DNA from: Rhodosorus marinus
Lineage: Eukaryota > Rhodophyta > Stylonematophyceae > Stylonematales > Stylonemataceae
DNA: 64,000 nucleotides
Direction of reading: 5' to 3'
NCBI GenBank assembly: GCA_029953675.1
Contig: JAMWBK010000007.1
Coordinates: 1,116,001-1,180,000 of the forward strand
In this document: one piece after another, positions 41,721 to 51,839 of the stretch
Position numbering within the stretch: the stretch's first letter is position 1
Layout of the letters: the number at the start of each line of letters is the position of its first letter
Notes under the pieces: model-generated
Told to the model about the DNA's origin: nothing
The model's input: only the letters and a program-made list of their open reading frames with translations
Database searches by the model: none
Translations under genes and position numbers: made by a program

Positions 41721-43073
41721 TCAGTCTTCCCTCGGATAGTCCTGTGATGACGTCTTGCTCTTCTTCTTTTTCTTCGATCGCATCGTATTTCTCAAATCCT
41801 TGACGTGAAGTACAGCCTCTTCCAAAGCAAATGTTTCACTCGCAAGTTGCATCTTGGCTTCCATCAGATCCATAATCGCCTCCTCCTCCCCTGGCGGATG
41901 GTTGAAAATTGCCTGCATCTCCTTAATTTTCCTCCTTAGCTTCTCATTCTCCATCTCAAGTTCAACAGGGCCGCCTACCAGCGCCTCCTTCAGTCTCACG
42001 TTCTCGCTCTCCAATAACGAAATCTGCTCTCTCGTACGTTTAATCTTTTTCTCAAGCTCCCTGCTCGCAGAAAACTGTTCATCGGGTTCGCTAGTAGATT
42101 CACCCACACCCTGTGCAGCAGCAGGAGCTCCTCCAACCCCCGTCGATCCAAACGAACTCATAGATCTGAACAAACAACAAAGTATGCTTAGAATCAGTTT
42201 TATCGCCTCATCGCCTGACCTCTCTCGAGCTACAAACTTGGCGCACAGCAAAAGCGCCATGTCCAGCGGTTCTGACGTTTTGCAAAGAGCTTACTGAGGA
42301 TGAGATTCAGACGCGGTATTAAATTCTATGTCGGATTCCAGTTCATCGAGGTCGTCAAGATCGTCTAAGGAAGCGTATCCTTCATCGGATCCAATATCGC
42401 TGGAGGACATGTAGGTTCCCGCTGAGCTCTGGCTCATGGAGTCTGAATCCGGATTTTTAGCTCGTTTTCCGCTGTGAACGAATTTGGAGCGGACTCTAAG
42501 GACTAGGCTGGATCCGTTGGACATCTTGAGCTTCAGTTTCCGTTCATTTCCAAGCGGATCCGCGTAATCAGAAAGATCGACGCGAAACTTTCCGAGAGTT
42601 TTTCCATTCTTATGACCTGATCGGATGGCCACTTTGTAGACTTTCTCCTTCAGTTGCTCAGAATCGGCATTCGCCTTGTAGAGAGTCATCTCCTTTGCAA
42701 TGGAAAACCCAACGTCGGCACGACCGTCCTTCACCTTGAACGGCTCCGAGCTCTCAAGCGAGCTGCCCCTCTCGAAGATCACCACCGCGCTTCCCAGAGT
42801 ATTGAGATTCTCAACAGTCTCGAACACAATGTCGAAGAAGAACACAACAGGCGTGACCGGAGATATCTTATTTGACGCTCCCTTCCCTGCTTTGACGAAC
42901 AAATTCTGCGTAGCAATACTAGAGGTCCTCCTTCTCAATCCAAACCCGCCACCTCCTCCACCTTGCCCATCACCACTACCAGGAGGTGCAGCTGAGCCTC
43001 TCCGAGACATCCAACTACGAGCCTCACCGCCATCTCCCGCGGAATTCACATTGGAACTTCCTCGACGTAACAT
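41721..43073 (-). CDS. NT-C2 domain / coiled-coil protein (2 exons)
   Basis: Exons 43073-42295 and 42165-41721 with a 129-bp intron give 407 residues. The donor (CCTCA/GTAAGC) and acceptor (TTGTTTGTTCAG/ATC) are both strong and the phase fits, which is why two neighbouring open frames are joined. After a Gly/Ser-rich N-terminus comes a C2-like beta-sandwich (about 65-215: VVFFFDIVFETVENLNTLGSAVVIFERG, VYKVAIRSGHKNGKTLGKFRVDLSDYA, LKLKMSNGSSLVLRVRSKF). This is the pattern of the N-terminal C2 domain of EEIG1/EHBP1 and plant PMI-like proteins. Then follow an Asp/Glu/Ser-rich stretch (DDLDDLDELESDIEF), and in exon 2 two coiled-coil segments and a lysine-rich tail. Such proteins link membranes to cytoskeleton or organelle movement. 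If the introns are not joined, exon 2 could be a separate 146-residue protein starting at 42161. Confidence 0.7.
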
Positions 43074-43653
43074 ATCATAGATATGACAAAAAAAAAGAAA
43101 CAACACTACCCAAAAACCAAAACCCCTCAACAAATCTCAAGTGCTTCCGCCCGCCTCAAAACGCCTCCTTGCACCCCCACCCACGTCCCTGCAGCTCCTC
43201 GACAAATCTCCAAAACCCCTCTCAGAACCTGTTCATCTATCCTTCTACGCCAGGCTCTCTCGTCCCCTTCCTTAAGCACAAAGACGGGAAAAAACTTACC
43301 TTCAAAAACCTAATTGACTCTCTCCTATCACAACCTTCTTCCCCCCCTACCGCTCCCTCCGCCTCTACAAAGCTTCAACTCTAATATCTAAGAACGGGCT
43401 CCCTTCCAACAGTCTTAGCAGCGACTCTTATGAACTGGACATGGAACCCCTTCCTCTTTCTCCTCAAAAAACCTAGTTCCCCAATTCGCACCTTAATAAA
43501 CTCCCTTCTTTACCCGCCTCCAGTCTCTTACCTCAAAACACATCAGTCGATTTCTTTCTCAAACTCAAGGTGCCGTTTACATAACAAGAGAAACAGACGA
43601 CCGCTCTGACCAGCTCTCCTTCACTTCTGCTATGTGTATGTCCTAACCCGACT
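43074..43653. other. Divergent intergenic region
   Basis: About 580 bases, C/T-rich on the plus strand near 43130-43530, between divergent starts of the NT-C2 gene and the small membrane-protein gene. No additional gene is supported. Confidence 0.45.
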
Positions 43654-44179
43654 ATGATGAAAGAAGACCAAACAGACCTTGGTCAGGGTAAACTCTTAAT
43701 TACTAGCTTGCAGCCTTTTCTTCTCTCACTCTCCTCAGTATGCCTTCTTCTCAAGAACTCTGTTCACTCTGCTCACGTCCACATCAACTGAGCTTGTCAT
43801 TTACGAAGAGGACGAAACCGGATAAGCAGACCAAACGACAACGCCAGCCGAAACAAATCTGGTGCAAGACCAGAACGAACAACTTGAATTCACATCTTCC
43901 TCGTCGGGGCTGTCAGCCACCGCCCGGCTTTGGGCTGCTGTCTCAAAGGCTTTACAGATTTTATTGTCTAGGTTTGGACCAGGCAGACTTTTCACTGGGT
44001 TTCTTGCTGTTCTTCTTCTCATCAAAGCTGTAACATCTTCGTTGGTAGCCTCAAGACTCTTCAGACCGACAGAAACGGGGCAAGACTCCTTCTGGGGAAC
44101 TCTGTTCGAGGGTTACACCCGCGAGAAGGGAGACCTACACTCGGCGTATGGAAAAAGCCACAAGAATAAGGGCGGCTGA
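43654..44179 (+). CDS. Possible small single-pass membrane protein (2 exons)
   Basis: A proposed exon 1 (43654-43687, MMKEDQTDLGQ) joins exon 2 (43830-44179) through a 142-bp intron with GTAAAC and GCAG borders, in phase, for 127 residues. Without it the 105-codon open frame has no ATG before the membrane segment. The protein is acidic and Gln/Thr-rich at first. It then carries one strong hydrophobic helix (LFTGFLAVLLLIKAVTSSLVASRLF) and ends in a short charged tail (GYTREKGDLHSAYGK). I recognise no family. The tail could be altered by a further intron near 44150, where another open frame (44148-44351) begins. Treat the exact ends as uncertain. Confidence 0.4.
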
Positions 44180-45311
44180 AATCCGCCAAGGGGAGGGACT
44201 AAGAAGAGACTGGAACCGACCAGCGATCAAGTTGATACTCAAAGCAATCACGCAACTAGAGGACACCGCCACTGTCCACGCCGAGCGGGACATACCTGGG
44301 CCGGTCGCAACACTAGAGCAACAAACGGTGAGATCTAAACGCCAGCTATGAAACAACGAGAAGGGGTTGTGGTTAGTAGTGCACGGTAGTAAGAGGTTGT
44401 TGGTTGGGAAGCTGCTTGGCTGAAAGACCGCGCTTCCGTGAGCGCCATGCCGAACGTTCCGTTCTGTACCCGGCTCTTGAGCTGTTGTGGCGAATGGACG
44501 TCGCATTGTTGTTTGAAGCGCGGAACATGCGTCCTGAGTAGTTTTGTGCTCTCAGAGTAGATAGTCCGTGAGAAACGTACTTGTCTTGTACAAGAAGTCT
44601 CGCGCCGAGATAGGCTGCCATGAATGACACCTCTGGTGAGGAAGTGGATCAACTCACGAGCTATTCTGCCGGACCACTCAAGAAGTAAGGGCTCGAGCTG
44701 CGTCTGAGGCAGTGTCCAGACCTGGCATGTCGTCGGGCATTGGCACGGAACCGCATCGATCGGTTGATGCCATGTCCCGTGCCAAAGAGGAGAGAGAGAA
44801 AGATGCCCTACCCTACTGAAAGTCGGCGTGCACAAGAGAAGTCGAAGAGAAAGACAGCTAGGAGATGCGATTTCTGCAAGAGGCCTTATCGAACAGCAAA
44901 ATATTTGCCATCGTAATGCAGCACCGTTGAGGACTAAAGCAACGAAGGAACCAGCGTAGGAACAGTGAAGAGCTTCATGCCATGCTATTAAAAGCGACCG
45001 CAGCACCATAAAAGAATGCGGTGGAGTTCGAATTCAGCCCTAGGCTGTACGGTCTTCAAGACGGAGTACCGCCGACAGGTTCGACGGTCTGCGCGAGCTG
45101 AACCAATTGGAACGCTCTCTGAACAAACTATGACAAACCTGGAAGTGTCCTTGAGGAAGAATGAACTCCGAAGATGTCTGCCTGTGGCGCTCGAGGTCAG
45201 TTTCCATATTTAACGAGGACATACTCCATTAGGATCATCATTTGGATCGAAATCGTTAGTTTATATTCATTAATTTTGCGGACGGATGCACTCGTTTTCA
45301 GTGGGGAAGTC
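44180..45311. other. Unassigned region with an ambiguous minus-strand open frame
   Basis: A 224-codon minus-strand frame (45009-44335) begins with ATG and is Leu/Ser-rich with a hydrophobic start, but resembles nothing I know. Alternative splicing of its neighbours gives equally plausible short peptides. A TTAAAA-like element (CTATTAAAAGCG) lies near 44985. I do not call a gene here. Confidence 0.3.
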
Positions 45312-46487
45312 TTAGCTTCCATCTCCGTAGAAGCGGTAGTATCTAATTTCTTGGTTCCTGGCAGCTTCGAGGTCGGTGCTGTCAAACTCGAGCGTTGAGA
45401 ACGCTTTTGTCTTCCCCACGGTAGCGTTGACGGTGATCCCGTATTTGAACTTCGTATCATCGCCAAGGGTCACGCCAAACACTCTCGCCTTCTCTACTTG
45501 CCTTAGGGTGATCGCACTGGACCTGCCCACGCCGCCGAAAAAGTGTATATCTCTGAGTGTGACGTATTTCGCATGGGCGATATCCACCTGCGTGCTCTGG
45601 TTCCTTCCATTAAGAACCTTCACATCAGACAAGACGAGCCTGTTCATTCTGTCCAGTAGCACGGCGTTCTTGCATGCCCTCGCAACAACTCCGTTAATTG
45701 TAATATCACCATGACCCGCGATAAAAGCCTCTGAGTGGATCGCGAAAGTGCATCTCGTCGCGATAACGTTGCTTATAAACACTCTGTTCACATGGGCTCC
45801 CGAATCCGGAGTAAATTCATCGTGATCCTGGAGTGCAGCGGCGTAGAAACAGTTCTCCGCATAAATATCCCTGATGAAGACGTCCTTTGCGCCGTCCGTA
45901 ACCTCAATGGTCCCTCTCTCGATTTGATCATATGCTCGAAGGTTCTCGGCGACGATGTTTCTCGCGACGGCCTCCCCTGAACCGTAGCCAGTAATTGAGA
46001 CAAGATCCCTAGCGTTGGAGTAGCCGACGAGGTCGCGAACAACACCTCCTACAATATCGTACTGGTGTGATTTCATAGGTTGGATTGTAATTCCGTTCTG
46101 AGAACTGTCCCTCATTATCCCTCGCTCGATGCTGAAACCCCCCCTCGTCACCCAGATGAGGGGTTCCCGGTCCTTAAACGCTACAGTGCCAACGTTTCCT
46201 ATGAACTCAAAATCGGTCATTGTGAAGCCCTCCGATTGAACAGACATTAGCGGAACATTCCCGATTCCGCTTCCAAGCTTCGCGTGCAAACCGCGTATTG
46301 TCACTGGCCTTCTCACGCGGATCATTTTCCGAACGGTCCACTGGCATGTTGGGTCCGCGACAAGCTCGGAGTGCGCGGGGGCAGATTCAATCTGAGTTCT
46401 TAGGTCCCGCGAACAATTCAATTCGATCACCTCGTGGCAGGAGCACCCAACCACGAACAAAGCAAACAATAGCGCAAACGTCTTCAT
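45312..46487 (-). CDS. Secreted right-handed parallel beta-helix protein 1
   Basis: Intronless, 391 residues. The ATG at 46487 is used because the codon at the end of the open frame (46499) is GTG. A signal peptide (MKTFALLFALFVVGCSC) is followed by the family N-terminus: ELNCSRDLRTQIESA...LVADPTCQW, two cysteines likely paired. The rest is a ladder of short strands (TIRGLHAKL, FTMTDFEFIGN, ARNIVAENLRAY, DVFIRDIYAENC, DITINGVVARACKNAVLL, ARVFGVTLGD) typical of a pectate-lyase-like beta-helix. It carries the family signature RGTIEVTDG...YAENCFYAAALQDHD and GHGDITI. Secreted or cell-wall located; possibly a polysaccharide lyase, hydrolase or epimerase, but no catalytic set of a named family is visible. 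Closest to member 2 by eye (ESTQVDIA..YVTLRD.. shared). Confidence 0.85.
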   Translation of the reverse strand: MKTFALLFALFVVGCSCHEVIELNCSRDLRTQIESAPAHSELVADPTCQWTVRKMIRVRRPVTIRGLHAKLGSGIGNVPLMSVQSEGFTMTDFEFIGNVGTVAFKDREPLIWVTRGGFSIERGIMRDSSQNGITIQPMKSHQYDIVGGVVRDLVGYSNARDLVSITGYGSGEAVARNIVAENLRAYDQIERGTIEVTDGAKDVFIRDIYAENCFYAAALQDHDEFTPDSGAHVNRVFISNVIATRCTFAIHSEAFIAGHGDITINGVVARACKNAVLLDRMNRLVLSDVKVLNGRNQSTQVDIAHAKYVTLRDIHFFGGVGRSSAITLRQVEKARVFGVTLGDDTKFKYGITVNATVGKTKAFSTLEFDSTDLEAARNQEIRYYRFYGDGS

Positions 46488-46566
46488 CTTTTCTTTCACT
46501 TCTCCTCAGCGACCAATCAATCCCTCTCTGAACCTCTACCACTCGGTCCAACCCCGTCAACATCAG

Positions 46567-46573
46567 TTTTATA
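46567..46573 (-). promoter_or_regulatory. TATA box of beta-helix gene 1
   Basis: TATAAAA on the minus strand, 80 bases upstream of the ATG at 46487, a distance that fits a core promoter and short leader. Confidence 0.55.
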
Positions 46574-49500
46574 CCCATCCTCAATTTCCAACGCCGAGCT
46601 GTGTAATGCCTCCAAAGGCGAAACCAACAAACTTCATCATCCGCAATCACAGTAGCTAGCTATCGCACCAGGCAATCACTCACTCACTCGCTCACTCACT
46701 CTATACAGTTGCTTCCAGAATCCAATCACACCTGCGCAACAAGGAATCAGTAGTTCGCGTAACTCGATCGTCGCCCTCACTCCGTTAAGCCAAAATTTGG
46801 CCAAGAATTTGGCCCAAATCAATACAAAAAGGAAAATTAAGACTTTATATTTGCCCAAATCCAATATTTGAGTCACAATTGGACCCAGAATTTCGCAACA
46901 GTCAACCCTTATAGTTGGTTAAAAACAAGTATTTTTCAAAGTTTTTAATGGCTACTAAAAACAGGGGGAGGTGAATCATTTCCGTAAATTTTTTTCCTTT
47001 TGAAAAGTAGAAAATTGCTGTTTGCACAATGGATATTTTAAATGCAAAACGAACTTTTTTGGCTTGTTTTTCAGGAGTTTTGGAAGGACATTTGGTTTTT
47101 GGTCTAGGGTTTGCTGACATAGCCTTGAGCGCTTTGCAGTGGGCATCATGCGAACTAGGGGCGGTTTACTTCAAGATACCCATTGTACCGCAAGGGGTGA
47201 CACAAGAAAAGCATAAGAAGCTACTAGGCTAAGGAGACCCCAGAGCAGGGAATGATACTACGTCTGTCTACGACACGGTGTCAGGACGATAGCATCTTTT
47301 TATACATGGCATGGATCGCCAAGCCATCGCTTCCGGGCCATGTTTGTCGGTTCAGATTCACGCGCACGAAATAGGCGCTAGGAACAAAAGCGTAGGAGCA
47401 TCGGCCAGCATGCTGCTAGAAATTCGCCATAGAGCGACACTGAATCGGGGTGGGACTCGGCAGGATGGTCAGTAGAACATTTGTGCCGCCGCTGTAAGCC
47501 TGAATTTTCAAGATGACCAAATCCTTCCTCAGGACGTTTGGACACAGCTTTGTGGGCTTCGGTGTGCGGATTGAGCTGGGGACTAGGTAGCGACTGCCTG
47601 TGGATTTACTTAAGCTGTTTACATGATAGAGAAAGGCTTAGATCATGTTGTGCTAATAAGAACCCCGTGGACGACGAGAAAACGTTCAAGACACACCACA
47701 GCAAAAGGGCGCGTTCCGGCAGACAGTGACGAGGGAACTGCTTCGGACATCGCTCTTCCGCGTGGAAAAAAAAGAGAAAACACTTTCATCTCGTCCCTGT
47801 CTGTTACCCTGTATGGAACTTCGGAGGGAATGCGTCGACTTGCACAAAGTTGCTCGCCATAAGTGGCCTAAAAGAAGTATTTTTCAATGCACGACGATAG
47901 TGCGCAAACAATGCTTAAAAATCAATCTTGCATGCATCATTTTTGTATTTAAAAAACAAAGAAACCAAACGCTTTTTGCAAGTGATTTCCGAGGCTATTT
48001 TAAAAGGAAAAATGAATTAAATTTGTTTGTCCAGAATTTTTGATTCTGGTTTTGGATGACTTCACGGGGATCCCCACTGGGACTTAGTCGTCGTGGCCGG
48101 TGGTAGCATGAGGATTGGAGTAATGATGGCGCGTGAAAGGCTGGAGATATGGATGATGATGGTTTGTCGATATGATCAAGAAGCTGCCTACAAGGATTAG
48201 AGAGCAAAAATCCAGTGACGTCAAATTTAGGCCTGTCTGATCCTGGTTTTGAAGCGTTTTAACTGAGCAACAAGCTTCTCAACTCAAGTCCGTTTTGTGG
48301 CGAATTTGGCTTGCATAGGAGGGCAGCAGCATTGCTTGCTACATGGATACCTATTCTAATCGAACCCAGTTTTGGCTTGTTTACGATGTGAACGAAAATC
48401 TCGACGTAGTTGAATTGGTGGTGAAGATTGTGTAGCGGACGCACTTTTCCCACTACAGTTGGATTTTTTTTGTGGGTAGGGTTTTCGCACGGCTCTGAAT
48501 AAACGGAGCCAGTGCACTTGGTATATTGGCTGGCCTCCGAATAATTGTGGAAGTGACGTGATGTGTTTTTAGATTCTCGTTCTCTCGGCCTAGCCGCGCC
48601 TTTTTCCCCTCAGTGATGTTGTCTCTGGCTCTTCCAGCATCGCCCTGCTCGACAGACGTCCCTCCGCGCCACTCCATCACTCGATACAGTGCCTCCAAAG
48701 GAAATCTTGATACCATTAAGCCACCCCCAACCAAGAAACGGAAGAGAATTTCCGTATTTTTACCCCGTAGCAAATTTATAGACAAGACGAATTTCCTCCA
48801 CTTATTCGACTTTTCATACGTCCCTATTGACACCCATCGAAATTACCGCAAACCACACTTTTTCTCAAACGAAACATTTCTACGGTAAACCCCGCAACAC
48901 CTCATCCCTACATCGAATGGTTACCTAAAACAAACTTAATCTAGAGATAGTTTCCTAATAAATTCCTAACAATAGGAAGATGAACATATTTCACTATGCT
49001 CCAACCTATTTAATGACAACTTGTTCTTGTTGCTCCAGATTACGTACCCTCCAAACTAAACAACCAGTCCATTCATATTGTTTTGCTATATATTCTTGGG
49101 GGGGACGAAAAAGACCCATTAATGATTGAGAATCTTATTTTTCCACTGGAAGTTGGCGGACTTGGAAACTGGAGTTGATTGACTAGATCTCTATCAGTCA
49201 AAATCTATTTGTCCGATTTCGTCCGATAAAAACGTTTAGTACAAACACGAGTACATATTAGTATCTAATAAAAGAGTTAAAACTTTAATTTCAAAATGAA
49301 ACTAATAGGAAAAATCAGACGAACACGAATCAGACAAGTTTTTTATTATTTAATTCTATCTTGCAAGGATGTATTCGTTTAATTAAAATTATATGAAATT
49401 CCGTCCTTCTCCGACATGTCCGATAACTTTTATCAGACGTTTTGTGACAATCGCAGTATTTTGACTGAACATGGAGGCATCCAAAAGAGTTTTTTTTTTG

Positions 49501-49796
49501 ATTTTTGCTTTTTCGGGCTGGTTTACAGTATGTTTTTGTAATGAGCAAAGAGCAGCAGCAGTGGAGTTGTGGAGGCGTCCCCACCCCCCGACTCCCCCAC
49601 AGTGGGGGTTGGAAGAGGCAGAGGGGAGGGGGGGGTTTGGGATCGGTCACGGACGATTTCTGAAGGCTGTGAAGAACTAAATAGACCTTTTAATTTCTCT
49701 GGGAGGAGTCGTGTTGAGGGATGGGTTGAAGGTGTAGTAGAGTCCCACCTGGTCGGAGAAGAGGGTGGATGTTGTTTTTAGTTCGGTAACGGCAAG
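46574..49796. other. Gene-poor interval with one dispersed repeat
   Basis: About 3.2 kb between divergently transcribed beta-helix genes 1 and 2. A CACT-rich simple repeat lies at 46675-46700 and AT-rich DNA at 46790-47060. A copy of a repeat shared with 61165-61335 lies at about 47380-47530. No gene is supported. Confidence 0.5.
47380..47530. repeat. Dispersed repeat shared with 61165-61335, copy 1
   Basis: Shared landmarks in order: GGAACAAAAGCGT, TAGAGCGACACTGAA.CGG, GTGGGA, CAGGATGGTCAGT, ACATTTG and TTTTCAAGATG.CCAAA. Similarity is clear but diverged, with indels. No reading frame is conserved. Confidence 0.75.
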
Positions 49797-51020
49797 ATGG
49801 TGTCAGCAACGACGTTTGGTATGTGCAGGGTGACGTTTCTGCTGGCGGTGGTGGGTCTGCTGATGGCCACCGGATGCCTTGGCGCGAGGCTGGTCAACTT
49901 GGAGTGTGACAAGTCTTTAAAGCAGCAAGTGGAGAAGGCGAAAGCGAATTCCAAGCTGGTTGCAGACCCAAAATGTAGGTGGGAGACCTCCGAGGAGATC
50001 AATATCAACCGGCCCATGACGATAAATGGCATTAACGTCACCCTGAAGAAGGGTGTTGGGAAAACTGCCATTTTTGCCATTCGAGCTGAGAACGTCGTCA
50101 TGCAAGATTTCGTGCTCACCGGGAACAACGGAACTGTGGATTGGCTGGACAGAGAATCGCTTCTACTCGCACACGCTGGAAAGTTCATCATTCAACGCGG
50201 AGTCTTCAAGAAGGCCTCTAAGAATGGTGTTACTGTCCGGCCAGACCGGAAGAACCCCGTGAACATCGTTGGTGGGATCCTTCGTGACCTCGTAGGAAAG
50301 AAAAACAGGAGAGATCTCGCGTCCATTACCACGACGGTTGTAGACGACAAGCTCTACACTTCTAGCGGAATCGTTGCGGAGCATCTGGAAGCATTTGATC
50401 AGCCGGAGAGGGGGACGATAGAAGTTACGGACGGCGCGTGGGGTATTACGATACGCGATATCTACGCGAAGAACTGTCTGTATGCTGTGGACATACAGGA
50501 CCACGATCAGCATAAAAATGGTGTGGTGAAGGATGTACAGATCTCTGACGTACTCGCGGAGGACAGCACGTATGCCGTCCGCTCGGAAACGTTTATGAAC
50601 GGTCATTCGGATATCACAATCAAGAAGGTTCAGGCCAAGAACTGTATGAACGCCGTTCTAATGGACAGGATCAAGAGGCTGAAGATCCGTGACGTCCACA
50701 TTGTAAACGGGAGGAACGAAAGCACTCAGGTGGACATCGCCAATTCAAGGTATGTGACGCTTCGGGACCTCAAGTTCTCATCCGGCGTGGGCAGATCGAG
50801 CGCGGTGATGCTCCGCGAGTCAACGAATGTGAACATGAAGAACATCGTTCTCGCGAAGGACACAGACTTCAAATTCGGCATCACAGTCAACTCCACTCAA
50901 ACCATGGAGAAGGCCTTTCGAACTCTCACCTTTAAGAACAATGACCTCAAGGCTGCGACCAAAAAGGAAGTCCGGTACCTGAAGTGGCACAAACCCGGCG
51001 AGGAACCAAAATCTAGGTAG
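49797..51020 (+). CDS. Secreted right-handed parallel beta-helix protein 2
   Basis: Intronless, 407 residues, ATG at 49797. Signal peptide to about residue 29 (VTFLLAVVGLLMATGCLG). The family N-terminus is LECDKSLKQQVEKAKANSKLVADPKCRW. A beta-helix of repeated strands follows, with the signature RGTIEVTDG...YAKNCLYAVDIQDHD and NGHSDITI, plus ESTQVDIANSRYVTLRD shared with member 1. The C-terminus is Lys-rich (KKEVRYLKWHKPGEEPKSR), longer and more basic than in the others. It is the only member on the plus strand, so it is divergent from member 1 and convergent with member 3. Likely wall or extracellular; function unknown. Confidence 0.85.
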   Translation: MVSATTFGMCRVTFLLAVVGLLMATGCLGARLVNLECDKSLKQQVEKAKANSKLVADPKCRWETSEEININRPMTINGINVTLKKGVGKTAIFAIRAENVVMQDFVLTGNNGTVDWLDRESLLLAHAGKFIIQRGVFKKASKNGVTVRPDRKNPVNIVGGILRDLVGKKNRRDLASITTTVVDDKLYTSSGIVAEHLEAFDQPERGTIEVTDGAWGITIRDIYAKNCLYAVDIQDHDQHKNGVVKDVQISDVLAEDSTYAVRSETFMNGHSDITIKKVQAKNCMNAVLMDRIKRLKIRDVHIVNGRNESTQVDIANSRYVTLRDLKFSSGVGRSSAVMLRESTNVNMKNIVLAKDTDFKFGITVNSTQTMEKAFRTLTFKNNDLKAATKKEVRYLKWHKPGEEPKSR

Positions 51021-51839
51021 AGTCTGCATTTTGCATATGGAATAGCTATTTAATTGAAAAGCGGGTTTATTAACCAATTGAGCCAAGTTTAGAATTAAGT
51101 TCTCCCAAGCCTGTTCTCCATTGGATCAGCCACAACTGAACACCAAGCAGGAGGCTGCGCTCTGCTCGTTGAATGATCAGTTCGGAGTCCGCCTCGAACT
51201 GACGAGAAAGCAGGTCTTGAGGCATGTCCTGGAATATGCTTGCCTCTGGAAAAATGGTCGCAGAGTTTATAAATCTACAAGAACCCCTTCCCCACACCCC
51301 CCCCCCCGGAGGAAGAGGAGCGTCGCGCTTTTCAACCCAACGAGTTTGGGGTTACATCGCTTTCTCAGCTAGCTAGTGGAGAGTAGAACAGAGATCAAGA
51401 TAGACATCCTGGAGTCTTGTGATTTAGAAGAACGAGAGGCGGATCCTCCACTCGTCCGCGCTGCGCACAAACGGGAACCGCAATGCCTTGTACTGTACAG
51501 CAGCACAAACTGAAGCTGTTAGAGCGTATCAATGAAAAAGCGACAAGCTGGCAGAGGACGTGAATAGGAGTGCTGGATAATCTTTCCCTTGCGCCTCTGA
51601 GAATCCCTGCAGGCTCTCCTCTTGATATTGAGAAGGGACAGTTTGTCGCTCAGCTCCGCAGTTGAGAGAGATGGAGAGAGCTCAGTAGTCTTTTCTACGG
51701 AGATTTGCTCAATTTCCTTTATTTGCAAGTCTGAAAACGTAAGTTGACGTCCATCATATCTGGTAAGCTGTACAGGAGCTGTTTTTGTTTTGTTTTTCGA
51801 AAGTACGATCTTCTTCTTCTAGTCTCCTCAGTTCGTGAA
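51021..51839. other. Convergent intergenic region
   Basis: About 800 bases between the facing stops of members 2 and 3. A run of nine or more C lies at 51298-51307. No gene is seen. Confidence 0.5.

Noticed and set aside
44148-44351. 67-codon charged open frame as a separate gene after the membrane protein
   Set aside because: It overlaps the end of the preceding frame and could be an alternative last exon or chance. There is not enough evidence to list it.
44335-45009. 224-codon minus-strand open frame
   Set aside because: It starts with ATG but has unusual composition, no recognised domain and competing frames with equally plausible splice sites. Left uncalled.
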